A DNA stretch of 64,000 nucleotides from a virus. This document shows positions 15,081 to 23,375 of the stretch, piece by piece (positions within the stretch are counted from its first letter, which is position 1; each line of letters begins with the position of its first letter). The translations under genes were made by a program, and so were the position numbers. The notes below the pieces were generated by a model. The model searched no databases. It had not been told where the DNA came from and was given only the letters and a program-made list of their open reading frames with translations. The stretch covers positions 1 to 64,000 of the IMG/VR virus record IMGVR_UViG_3300021085_000013, one strand, 5' to 3'.

Positions 15081-16418
15081 TTATAGGTATCTTGTCGCTG
15101 CTCTTTGCCAGTTTGGTAAACCAGACATTTTTAAACCAGCTGCTTTAACGAATGTTCTCATAGAAATATCGTTTGCGTTTTTCATGAATTCGTAGATTTC
15201 TTCCTTTTCTTTAAGTGGCATCTCAGTAGGTTCTAAATAAGGTAATAACCTTTCCATTCTTTCCATTAAAGTTGCATCATCCGGATTTACATCTACTAAA
15301 ATAGATCTAGATCTGATAGCTCCATCTGGATCTGCCTTTTCTTTTGCTAAATTAGAAATAAAGATTACTCTTCCTGCAAATTCAAATGAGTTAGGAACAA
15401 TTCCATTTTCTTCTAGTGTGAATGCTTCTTCAGGACTCACGTCTTTAGGATCATATACTGCTTTAGTCTTTTTTAAATAAGAAATCTTTCTTATTTTCTT
15501 TGTATCTAAAGCCGCTTTCATTAGGTTTCTACCATTTTCATCTCTAAATACTGCGTCACAATCATCAAAGATTAATGTTTTATTTCTATATTGATAGAAT
15601 TTCTTATACATCATAATAACAGATGCTGCACCTGAAACCATAACATAATCTTCTTCGTCAACAAGACCTTCATCTTTCATTGCTCTTTCTACATTATATG
15701 TTTTACCAGTACCCGCTCTACCCGAAATAAATAAAGAGTTAAATGCACCAGCAGCCACTCTTCTAGATATTTCATAAATATCTTCCATTGTTTCTTCAAG
15801 ATATTTAACCTTATCATTAAGGGTCATATCATTTTGTGTTTCGGCGGCAGTAGGCTTTATTGCAACCTGCTGTCCTTTCTTAATATTCATGATTGAAGAA
15901 TAAGGAACTTCTAATTCGTCTGCTATTTTATTAACGGCCATTCCAGCTGCTAATTTAGCCTCGATCATTTTAATTTCTTCTTTAGAGAATGCTCTTTTAG
16001 TTCTTCTTTCTAATAACATTGACTCTTGTATAGATGCAACGTATTTTTTATCCATTAATCTAACAAATTCTCCAACTAATTTAACGATTGGGAATGTTTC
16101 AGATGAAATAGAAAAATCAGATTTAGCGTCTGCTGCATCTGAGAAATAGATTATAGAACCTACAATACCAGGGTTTTTTGCAGTAGCGGGAGTTACCATA
16201 AATGCCTCTGTACCTTTACTTGAGTAAAACATTACTCCAGAACCCATATCAGTTATCATTTCGAATGGAAACTTTTTAAAGTCCTTCTTTGTTTTCTTAT
16301 TTACAAATCTTGCGATTATCGTAGCTGCTTTATTTAGAGAAGGATTTACAAGTTCTATTGAACCCGTTTTCATAGCTTCATTTAAATACTGATCGTATTT
16401 TAAGATTTTATTATTCAT
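15081..16418 (-). CDS. AAA+ ATPase with capsid-targeting-like N-terminus and HTH
   Basis: Residues 1-14 (ending KYDQYLNE, then A) match the capsid-targeting motif. Residues 15 to about 130 form a beta-rich domain that ends in ESMLLE at 132-137, another possible gp21 site. Residues 145-185 look like a helix-turn-helix (AGMAVNKIADELEVPYSSI). The AAA+ core follows with Walker A GRAGTGKT near 231-238, Walker B LIFDDCD, and a sensor FISNL. If both sites are cut, the mature enzyme would be HTH-ATPase only. The family is known to me only as an uncharacterised phage ATPase; packaging in the virion is inferred. Late-type motif 28 bases upstream. Confidence 0.8.
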   Translation of the reverse strand: MNNKILKYDQYLNEAMKTGSIELVNPSLNKAATIIARFVNKKTKKDFKKFPFEMITDMGSGVMFYSSKGTEAFMVTPATAKNPGIVGSIIYFSDAADAKSDFSISSETFPIVKLVGEFVRLMDKKYVASIQESMLLERRTKRAFSKEEIKMIEAKLAAGMAVNKIADELEVPYSSIMNIKKGQQVAIKPTAAETQNDMTLNDKVKYLEETMEDIYEISRRVAAGAFNSLFISGRAGTGKTYNVERAMKDEGLVDEEDYVMVSGAASVIMMYKKFYQYRNKTLIFDDCDAVFRDENGRNLMKAALDTKKIRKISYLKKTKAVYDPKDVSPEEAFTLEENGIVPNSFEFAGRVIFISNLAKEKADPDGAIRSRSILVDVNPDDATLMERMERLLPYLEPTEMPLKEKEEIYEFMKNANDISMRTFVKAAGLKMSGLPNWQRAATRYL

Positions 16419-16445
16419 GTTTAAGTGAAATCTTTTTATTTGATT

Positions 16446-16453
16446 TATATATC
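16446..16453 (-). promoter_or_regulatory. Late-promoter-like motif (GATATATA)
   Basis: AAAGATATATAAATC lies 28 bases before the AAA+ gene, overlapping the end of gp46. The replication genes upstream and the late genes downstream meet here. Confidence 0.5.
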
Positions 16454-16454
16454 T

Positions 16455-18128
16455 TTATTCTATAACCTCTATCTCGAGTTTAGAGAATCCATTTTCTCTA
16501 TATATTTGTATCTTTTTATCAAATAATTCATGGGGAAGAACAGTGTGATTAATTACGAAAGTATTAATCTTACTATCTTTGATAACTTGTGATAGAATTT
16601 TAAGAATATTGTGGACTCCATCTGCATCCACTGAAGATAATAGCTCATCTAAGAATAAAAGATTTAATTGTGGAAATCTTAATTTAAGTATTTTGATGAT
16701 AGCAATAATTATAATAAAGTCTGCCTTCTTTCTTTCACCTGTTGATAATGTAAGTGGATTGATCTCTTCTCCTAAATGATTAATAAGACAATTAAACTTT
16801 TCATCGAATCTTATATGGAAAGGTAAGTGCATTGTCTGACCCATTGCAGCAATATTAGCATTAAGACCTGGTAAAATAGTTTGAATTGCAAGGTTCTTAA
16901 CGCCATCTTCACCTAGAACCTCTTCTATTATTTCTAAGAAATTATAGTTACCAGAAGTTTCATCCTTTAAATTTGACTTTGATGATTCTTGTATTTCGAA
17001 TTCTTCAATGATTTGCTTTAAGTGTGAAAAATCATTATTAGAATTTAAAGAATCTTTTATCTTTACTAATTCATTCTTTAAATTTCTAATGTTAGTATTA
17101 ATAGTAGACACTTTATCGTTAATTGCCTTGTCCTTAATTCTTAAATCTGAAATATTAGTTTTAATATCATTCACCTTTGTTTCTGCCTTTGAGATATCAG
17201 AAGGAAGAGATTCTGCCTTAGACTCTATTTCTTTTTTTCTTTCTTGGTGAAAAGAAGAGGTTAGTTCGCCTTCACATGTTGGACATTTATCGGTTTCATA
17301 TAACGCTAGCTTTTTCTTTAATTCTACTAACTCATATTTAAGTGAAGTATATTTAGATTGTTTTTCCTGTAAGTCAGAAGAATTAGAAGTAATCATTTTA
17401 GATACTTTGGTGCTTGCCTCTTCTAATTTAATTCTATTAGAATCATATTTTTTAAGACTAGTTTTCAAAGATTCTATTTCTTCTTTGTTTTTAGTGTCAG
17501 CTTCTGCTAGTAATTGATTTAATTTCATATTAACTGAAACTATATTTTCACTAAGCTGACTTAATTCTTTTTCATAAGAATCTAATTCTATTTTAAGATC
17601 TCTTCTTTCATCTTTAATCTGCTTTTGCATATCATTAAGGATGGAGAATCCAAACATTTTATCGATGATTTGTCTTTTATCATGATTTGTCATTGTTAAG
17701 AACGACTTAAAATCATTTACAGATAAAATTATAATGTTTTTAAATACGTGGTATGGGATTCCGAATATCTCTTCTTCTAAATAATCTTGAACTGATTTCT
17801 TACCTGCTTTATCAAATTCAATTCCATTTAAAAGAACTTTAAATCTATTAGGCATTAGGCCTCTCTCAATTTCTACTGTAGTTCCTTTACATTGAAGTTC
17901 TATTCTTACCCATAGTTCCTTATTGATTCTATTGGGAAGGTCTGCCATCTTAACACCTTCAACTTTACCATATAATGCATATACGATTGCATTGGCAATA
18001 GTGGTTTTACCGTGGCCATTTTTACCAAGAGTTAATAACAACTCTGCCTTATCATCTTCGAAATCTATCCTTTGAATTGAATTTCCGTATGATGCAAAGT
18101 TTTTAAATTCTATTGATTTGATTTTCAT
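16455..18128 (-). CDS. gp46: Recombination nuclease ATPase subunit (gp46, Rad50/SbcC family)
   Basis: With gp47 it resects DNA ends for recombination-dependent replication. Walker A GKNGHGKT lies near residues 35-42. A central coiled coil (about 165-400) contains the zinc-hook CPTC near 280. The ABC signature LSTGERKKADF and Walker B LLFLDELLSSVDADG come near the C-terminus. Length 557 matches T4 gp46 (560). Its start overlaps the gp47 stop (ATGA), giving coupled translation of the two subunits. Confidence 0.94.
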   Translation of the reverse strand: MKIKSIEFKNFASYGNSIQRIDFEDDKAELLLTLGKNGHGKTTIANAIVYALYGKVEGVKMADLPNRINKELWVRIELQCKGTTVEIERGLMPNRFKVLLNGIEFDKAGKKSVQDYLEEEIFGIPYHVFKNIIILSVNDFKSFLTMTNHDKRQIIDKMFGFSILNDMQKQIKDERRDLKIELDSYEKELSQLSENIVSVNMKLNQLLAEADTKNKEEIESLKTSLKKYDSNRIKLEEASTKVSKMITSNSSDLQEKQSKYTSLKYELVELKKKLALYETDKCPTCEGELTSSFHQERKKEIESKAESLPSDISKAETKVNDIKTNISDLRIKDKAINDKVSTINTNIRNLKNELVKIKDSLNSNNDFSHLKQIIEEFEIQESSKSNLKDETSGNYNFLEIIEEVLGEDGVKNLAIQTILPGLNANIAAMGQTMHLPFHIRFDEKFNCLINHLGEEINPLTLSTGERKKADFIIIIAIIKILKLRFPQLNLLFLDELLSSVDADGVHNILKILSQVIKDSKINTFVINHTVLPHELFDKKIQIYRENGFSKLEIEVIE

Positions 18129-19240
18129 GCTTCGTTATCGTAATTATATGCACACTTATCATGCAAGTTTTTTAAACTAGTCTTAACTCTTTTTCGAGTT
18201 TCTTCATCATGTGGAAGACCATCAACGAATGTATTACATAAATGTAGAATGTTATAGTTCTTATAAAGATCTTCTATTTCATCCATGTCATATAGATCCT
18301 TATCTAAAAAAGAATCAGATTCGTATATGTTTGGTTCTATTCTTCTACCTATTTTTTGTATTTTGTTTATTAATCTAGATAGTGCACTTGTCGTTGCGAT
18401 ATTAGAAGGAACATATAAGTCTACGTAGTTATTTCTAATCTTATCTTTAAATTCACCGAGAGAAACATTGTAAAGACTTGTAAGATAGAACTTTACGAAC
18501 TTAGGTGATATAGTATTTTCGTAAAAGGTTTCTTCCATGGTTCCTAGATCAACCATATCAAAGCCCTTAGTGTTACCTGAATCAGATCTTGTTAATTCGT
18601 AAGGAGTTCCTACTAATCTTAACTTTCCTTTAGTTTGTCTATAATGAATATGTCCTGAATAAACTGCATCATAGTTTTTATAAGAAATCGTATCTGTTCC
18701 GTGGTGGTTTTTAACTTTAGAATTTAAAGAAACTCCTGAAACTTCAGAATGGCAAAATACAATATCTGAATTTGGAAATTGTGCAAGTGTTTCTGCCTCA
18801 TGTATTGAATCTCTTCTCCATGGCATTAAGAGAACTTTCTTTCCTCCCCATTTAAATTCTTTAGGTTCCTTATATACTGCCACGTTAGGAATCCACTTTA
18901 AAGAATCTATTGAACTTACATCATTAGATTTTTTAGCCCATATATCATGGTTACCACATATAACATGAACTGGTAAAATTTCACCTAGTCTTTCAAAAAG
19001 ATCTACAGCATAGTGAAGAACTCTTAAGTTTATACTTTGTCTATTATCAAATGCATCTCCAACTTGAACTAAAATGTCACCTTCTTTGACATCTCTTTTT
19101 AGTGTTGGAATAAATTGGTTTTCGTAAAAATCTTTCTGTGTCTGTAACCATTCCAGAGAATTAGAACGAACTCCAAGGTGCATATCTCCGAGAATCCAGA
19201 TTCTATTTACTGGTTTCTCTAATACCTTTGACTCTATCAT
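18125..19240 (-). CDS. gp47: Recombination nuclease subunit (gp47, Mre11/SbcD family)
   Basis: This is the metallophosphoesterase partner of gp46. The five phosphoesterase motifs are present in order: GDMHLGV near 20, VGDAFDNRQ near 60, CGNHDIW near 95, FCHSE near 160 and YSGHIHYR near 195, supplying the Asp, His and Asn ligands for two Mn ions. Length 371 compares with 339 in T4. The start lies 2 bases after the preceding gene's stop. Confidence 0.94.
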   Translation of the reverse strand: MIESKVLEKPVNRIWILGDMHLGVRSNSLEWLQTQKDFYENQFIPTLKRDVKEGDILVQVGDAFDNRQSINLRVLHYAVDLFERLGEILPVHVICGNHDIWAKKSNDVSSIDSLKWIPNVAVYKEPKEFKWGGKKVLLMPWRRDSIHEAETLAQFPNSDIVFCHSEVSGVSLNSKVKNHHGTDTISYKNYDAVYSGHIHYRQTKGKLRLVGTPYELTRSDSGNTKGFDMVDLGTMEETFYENTISPKFVKFYLTSLYNVSLGEFKDKIRNNYVDLYVPSNIATTSALSRLINKIQKIGRRIEPNIYESDSFLDKDLYDMDEIEDLYKNYNILHLCNTFVDGLPHDEETRKRVKTSLKNLHDKCAYNYDNEA

Positions 19241-19242
19241 TT

Positions 19243-19689
19243 TTAGAAAAGTTTATTTATGTTCTTTCTTTTTAAGACGTTTGTTTTCTTGTCAAGTTCC
19301 TGAATAAGTGCTTCCTTATATTTGTTACTTAGTGAAGAATAAAATTTAGTTGGATTAATATTAAAGTAGTCGCATAATTCTGAAAATAAATCTATTATAG
19401 AAAACTTTGCGCTTAGTTCGTCATACATAAACCCATACACTTCATTTATGTCTAATTTTCTTAGTTTCGTTATTTGTTGAAATTCATCTACCTCATTAAA
19501 CTTCTTAAATCTTGAAGCCTCTATTAATTCATGAATCTTATTTCTAATTTGTTCACTTTCTATTTTATCTTCTTCGTCTCTGTTATCCGTGTATTGTGGA
19601 TTAAGGTTAAATGAAATAGTTCCATTTAGTTCAAAGTCTCCTCCGTCTTCGAAAGTGTTGTCAAATATTTTATCTCTTTTTGTTCTCAT
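19243..19689 (-). CDS. Possible late transcription coactivator (gp33-like)
   Basis: The 148-residue acidic-then-basic protein has a helical C-terminal half. Its pattern (IIDLFSELCDYFNINPTKF near 92, then SNKYKEALIQELDKK, then a hydrophobic tail NINKLF) parallels T4 gp33. In gp33, similar helices bind the RNA polymerase flap and a C-terminal hydrophobic tail binds clamp gp45. The presence of gp55 and gp45 in the window makes a gp33 homologue expected. The likeness is by eye and short; a hypothetical protein tied to helicase gp41 is the alternative. It sits between gp41 and gp47 with 2-base gaps. Confidence 0.45.
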   Translation of the reverse strand: MRTKRDKIFDNTFEDGGDFELNGTISFNLNPQYTDNRDEEDKIESEQIRNKIHELIEASRFKKFNEVDEFQQITKLRKLDINEVYGFMYDELSAKFSIIDLFSELCDYFNINPTKFYSSLSNKYKEALIQELDKKTNVLKRKNINKLF

Positions 19690-19691
19690 AA

Positions 19692-21005
19692 TTATAAGCT
19701 GTGTATGTTAGAATTAGTAACTTCATCGGTCTCTGTAAGTCTCATGTAATTATAGTTAATTCCTAATTTACATTTAGATCCTCTACCTTCACCGTCTCGT
19801 ATTTTCAATATTTTAAGCCAGTATTCATAACTAGCTCTCATCATATCGTCTTGTATAATACCAAGCATAATATCTGCAGTATGCGATAGACCTGCTGATT
19901 CTGCAACATCTGTCATTGTGATATCGCTTGAATTATAACCGTTTCTTGTAATCTGTGTTGCTGTTACAATCAACCATCCGTTTCTTACACCCATTGCTCT
20001 AAGATCTTCCGCGATTTGCTTGATCTTAAGATATGTGTTTTCAGAATTAGGATTTCTAAAATTAGAAAGAATATTAATATAGTCAATAACTACTGCACCG
20101 AGTTTTATCTTTCTTTCTTCTTCAATTTGCTTTAAGTATGCTTCAATATCTGGAACAGTTGCCTGTGATGTTGGAAATTGCTTTACAAATAATTGACCAG
20201 GGGGAGTAAAGCCATCTCCTACTGTTTCTAATTTTCTTTTAATTAGATCAGAATTTTTAGATTTTTCTTCGTATTCTGAAATATCTATGCCTAGTAGATT
20301 TGAACCGATTCTTTTCATAAATTTAGGTGCTGACATTTCTGCAGTTATGACGGCAGTGTTAGTTCCCATCTTTACAAAATTAGCTGCATCGTTAGCAAGA
20401 TAAATTGATTTACCAATATTCTGTTCACCTACATAAACAACTAGAGAGCCATCTTTATCATAACCACCATTTAATGCTCGATCTAAAAAGTTATATCCAG
20501 TAGATACTTTAACTGCATCTTCGAAAGAGTGATCCTCTGGTTTAAAGAAGTCTAATCCTAGGTCAGAGTTAAATACGATAGAGTTTCTATCATTAATTAA
20601 AGTTTTAACCTTAGAAATGATAGAGTCTGCATTATCCGGTGTTACTTCAGTTGTTTTAATATACTCAATAGTATCTATAAGAGTGTTATCAAAATTACGC
20701 CATTTAATCCATGCTTCAGCAGTGGAAGTTAACCACTCTTCATCGTATTGATCTAGGTCTACATTATATACAATATCTATAATCGACTCTTCGACCTTTC
20801 CTGAAATCTTATCATTTTTAATAAGTAGTTTCATTTGCTCGCTAGAAGGAGTTTCATGAAACTTATCATAGAACTTAGTAGCAAGGAAGTGTATTAAGTC
20901 AATATCTTCTGAGGTGTAAAATCCTCGTTTAATATTTCCTAGATACTTAGGTTTCTGTAAAGATAACTTAAAGAATATTTTTTCAAAATCAGGTCCAAAT
21001 TTCAT
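19692..21005 (-). CDS. gp41: Replicative DNA helicase (gp41, DnaB family)
   Basis: This hexameric 5'-3' helicase unwinds DNA at the fork and partners with primase gp61. The RecA-like core holds Walker A VGEQNIGKS near residue 192, the VITAEM motif near 222, Walker B VVIDYINIL near 305, TATQ near 348 and an arginine-containing KIRDGEGRG near 400. The first 150 residues are the helical N-terminal domain. Length 437 compares with 475 in T4. Confidence 0.93.
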   Translation of the reverse strand: MKFGPDFEKIFFKLSLQKPKYLGNIKRGFYTSEDIDLIHFLATKFYDKFHETPSSEQMKLLIKNDKISGKVEESIIDIVYNVDLDQYDEEWLTSTAEAWIKWRNFDNTLIDTIEYIKTTEVTPDNADSIISKVKTLINDRNSIVFNSDLGLDFFKPEDHSFEDAVKVSTGYNFLDRALNGGYDKDGSLVVYVGEQNIGKSIYLANDAANFVKMGTNTAVITAEMSAPKFMKRIGSNLLGIDISEYEEKSKNSDLIKRKLETVGDGFTPPGQLFVKQFPTSQATVPDIEAYLKQIEEERKIKLGAVVIDYINILSNFRNPNSENTYLKIKQIAEDLRAMGVRNGWLIVTATQITRNGYNSSDITMTDVAESAGLSHTADIMLGIIQDDMMRASYEYWLKILKIRDGEGRGSKCKLGINYNYMRLTETDEVTNSNIHSL

Positions 21006-21014
21006 ATTATAGTT

Positions 21015-21021
21015 TTTATAC
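21015..21021 (-). promoter_or_regulatory. GTATAAA box before gp41
   Basis: GAATAAGTATAAA on the minus strand lies 10 bases before the gp41 start. It is a weaker variant of the GTATAAT boxes and rather close to the ATG. Confidence 0.2.
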
Positions 21022-21603
21022 TTATTCTACCACCAAATCACCTTTTGTTTTCGCATAAGGTATTTCTGACCATAAATTAATCGCAATTGCTTTTCTTGTT
21101 CCCTTTGTAACGATGTCAACTGCATGCACATCTTCACCTGCCCTAAATATAATTAATCTATTAGGTCTGGTTTGTATTACATCTGGCTTTTTATCTTTAC
21201 CCGCAGTATGAACAATAAGTTCACCTCCTTCAAAGTCTGCCTGTGGTGGATAATATACGGTCCCTATCACTGGTGTAATAATTTCTCCAGTTTCTTTAAA
21301 CCATGATTCATCTTTGTCAAAATGAAAACCTAAATTATTTTTAAAACCTAGTTCTTTATTTGCAGTTTGAATACCTGTCCAATATTCAAACCCTGATATA
21401 TCCCACACCTCAGATATTGGGCAATCGTTTGCCCATATAGCTGATATAAGCCTTTGCTTTACCGTAGGTTCATGGCCTGGTTCTTCGTTGAACCATCCTT
21501 TCCACCAGTAATAAACACCAGGATCTGCGAAAAATGTATTATCATTTGCAATATCCCTAAGCAGTTTTTCATCTTTAATAAAGTTGTCTCTAATTGTTAT
21601 CAT
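21022..21603 (-). CDS. 2-oxoglutarate/Fe(II)-dependent oxygenase (prolyl-hydroxylase type)
   Basis: The double-stranded beta-helix enzyme has the iron facial triad H94-x-D96 (in HFDKD) and H160 (in EDVHAV), with R170 (in GTRKAIAINLW) placed to bind 2-oxoglutarate. Such enzymes hydroxylate proteins or small molecules; related proteins are frequent in marine phages. The substrate cannot be read from the sequence. At 193 residues it is a stand-alone catalytic domain. It sits between UvsX and gp41 and overlaps the upstream small gene by 4 bases, so it is expressed with replication genes. Confidence 0.85.
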   Translation of the reverse strand: MITIRDNFIKDEKLLRDIANDNTFFADPGVYYWWKGWFNEEPGHEPTVKQRLISAIWANDCPISEVWDISGFEYWTGIQTANKELGFKNNLGFHFDKDESWFKETGEIITPVIGTVYYPPQADFEGGELIVHTAGKDKKPDVIQTRPNRLIIFRAGEDVHAVDIVTKGTRKAIAINLWSEIPYAKTKGDLVVE

Positions 21604-21911
21604 AAGAATGGGTTAATTAATATTTTATAAGCTTCCTTTCCTTCCTTTGAATTGGTTTGTTCTATTAGTCCCATACCAATCGCTTCAATTAATCCGGATT
21701 CTACATTTTCATTTTTTCCTTTTGCGAAATATTTATTAAGAGCATGTTTAGTGAAAGAAGCCTTTTGTCTGTCGGGCTGTCTCACTGCTCTAGTTATAAA
21801 TATATGCATAATGTCAAATGCATCTGGAAAAGATTCTAATTCTTCTTGTATTCCTAGGATATATTTAATCGGAAGCTTGTCTTCGTTTATTTTGTTTATA
21901 TTCAACTTCAT
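21600..21911 (-). CDS. Small hypothetical protein, 103 aa
   Basis: It overlaps the UvsX stop by one base (TAATG) and the oxygenase start by 4 bases, so all three are translationally coupled. The sequence could form a winged-helix-like fold: helices, then GLIEAIGMGLIEQT and a basic beta turn (EGKEAYKI) at the C-terminus. That is speculation; no family is recognised. Confidence 0.65.
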   Translation of the reverse strand: MKLNINKINEDKLPIKYILGIQEELESFPDAFDIMHIFITRAVRQPDRQKASFTKHALNKYFAKGKNENVESGLIEAIGMGLIEQTNSKEGKEAYKILINPFL

Positions 21912-23020
21912 TATGCCTCACTATCTTCTAACATTTCTTCTACGTCAATTTGAGAAATTTCAGTATTGTAATTAAATATTGGTTGAATGTGTGATTCGAT
22001 TTGTTCTAAGACAGTTTGTGTAAATACCATTTCAGAAAAGAAATCTTTATTTGCAACAGTATGATCTAGGTGTTTACATATCCATGTTCTTGCTGTTGCC
22101 TTTGGAATCTTTTCTCCCTTTACGATATTTCCTCTAGTAATTCCACAAATATCCCATGTAGCATATTGTTCTAATCCAACGTAAGGATTCATACCTTCTG
22201 TAAAGTTTAAGTGAAACTTAATAGGATGTGGCTTTGCAAATCTATTTTTATCAGGTTTAGCCGTAACTATGATACCTACCTTTTCAGCTCCGTCCTTTAA
22301 TTGAGCCTTGTTTAACATCAATACAATTGATGCTGCATACTGTGGTCCTGTTCCACCACCTGCAATTTGCATAGGAATAAAGGACTGGGATTGATATGTG
22401 TGGTTTGTAAATAAGAAAGGTATTTTAAGATCTGCTAATGGAGTCATTATAATTCTAAAGATAGATTTTAAAACCTTAGATCTAGTCATATCTGATTTAT
22501 CAGAACCGCTTGCTGCATCTGCTATTTCTTTCGCTGTTGCTAGGTTACCAGCAGAATCTAAAATAATCATTACTTTAGGAACTTCACCGCCGGCTCTTTT
22601 AGCTTCTTGCATTTTCTTAGTAATAGTGGTTACAGAAGTTCTAAAATCCTGAACAGTGTTTGTTGGCTGATAGTTAACTTTAGAAGTATCTATGCCGAAC
22701 TTTTCCATTTGTTCCTTATCAACTGCCGCTTCTGAATCATAATAGATTACGCTATACCCTTTATCGATGGCTTCTCTAACAGTGTTTAACATTAAGAATG
22801 TTTTACCTGTTCCTGAAGGACCTGCAATAGATGATGATCTATTATTAGGCCATCCTTTAAAAAGTGAACCTGATACACATGCGTTTAAGTGATAATTCCC
22901 CGTGTGAATCCAATCTGTTACTTCTGAAAAGTTAGAACTTTCCATAATAGAACCTAGTGGATTAATATTAGCTAATTCGCTATTTAAATCGTCGAATGTA
23001 AAATCTTTATTTTTTGCCAT
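21911..23020 (-). CDS. uvsX: RecA-like recombinase (UvsX)
   Basis: UvsX carries out strand exchange in phage repair and recombination-primed replication, loaded by UvsY onto gp32-covered ssDNA. Walker A GPSGTGKT is at residues 67-74, followed by the RecA motif YYDSEAAVD near 103 (catalytic Glu) and Walker B VMIILDSAGNL near 150. The Gln-containing loop FTNHTYQSQSF is near 207. The C-terminus is acidic (EEMLEDSEA), as in many recombinases. Length 369 against 391 in T4. Confidence 0.94.
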   Translation of the reverse strand: MAKNKDFTFDDLNSELANINPLGSIMESSNFSEVTDWIHTGNYHLNACVSGSLFKGWPNNRSSSIAGPSGTGKTFLMLNTVREAIDKGYSVIYYDSEAAVDKEQMEKFGIDTSKVNYQPTNTVQDFRTSVTTITKKMQEAKRAGGEVPKVMIILDSAGNLATAKEIADAASGSDKSDMTRSKVLKSIFRIIMTPLADLKIPFLFTNHTYQSQSFIPMQIAGGGTGPQYAASIVLMLNKAQLKDGAEKVGIIVTAKPDKNRFAKPHPIKFHLNFTEGMNPYVGLEQYATWDICGITRGNIVKGEKIPKATARTWICKHLDHTVANKDFFSEMVFTQTVLEQIESHIQPIFNYNTEISQIDVEEMLEDSEA

Positions 23021-23195
23021 TTTTAAATATGTTTTTTTCTTTTTTTCTTAGTGTTTCTAGTTCTTTAATAAGAACACTGGATTCTTCTTTTATAGAATCC
23101 ATTTTTTCTTGAAGAGAAGTCAATTTATTGTAAATCATTTTGTATTTTACGACAAATTCCTGTTGTTCTTCGGTAAGTGTGTTTGGATCAAGCAT
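23007..23195 (-). CDS. Small coiled-coil protein, 62 aa
   Basis: A short Lys/Glu-rich helical protein, probably a coiled coil over residues 20-50. It starts inside the stop region of the 58-residue gene and overlaps the UvsX start by 14 bases, which supports genuine coupled translation. Function unknown. Confidence 0.6.
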   Translation of the reverse strand: MLDPNTLTEEQQEFVVKYKMIYNKLTSLQEKMDSIKEESSVLIKELETLRKKEKNIFKNGKK

Positions 23196-23364
23196 TGTTT
23201 TTTCTTTCTTCTATTTCGTCAAAGATACTAATTTGTTTAGGATCATTTGAAATTGTTTTTTCTTTAAAAATTAAAGGCCAAATCATTTTTCTTACCTTAT
23301 CTCCTAATTCATAATTATTAGGGGTTTGTTCAACCAACTCTATTATTTTACTTTTAAAATCCAT
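23188..23364 (-). CDS. Small hypothetical protein, 58 aa
   Basis: A complete frame with ATG at 23364 and TGA at 23188 fills the gap between the polymerase C-part and the 62-residue gene; its last codons overlap the next ATG (ATGCTTGA). It begins MDFKSKIIELVEQTP and has a central KVRKMIWPLI segment. The start is preceded by AAAAATAAACAAA, the usual A-rich leader in this phage. No family recognised. Confidence 0.55.
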   Translation of the reverse strand: MDFKSKIIELVEQTPNNYELGDKVRKMIWPLIFKEKTISNDPKQISIFDEIEERKNNA

Positions 23365-23375
23365 TTTGTTTATTT

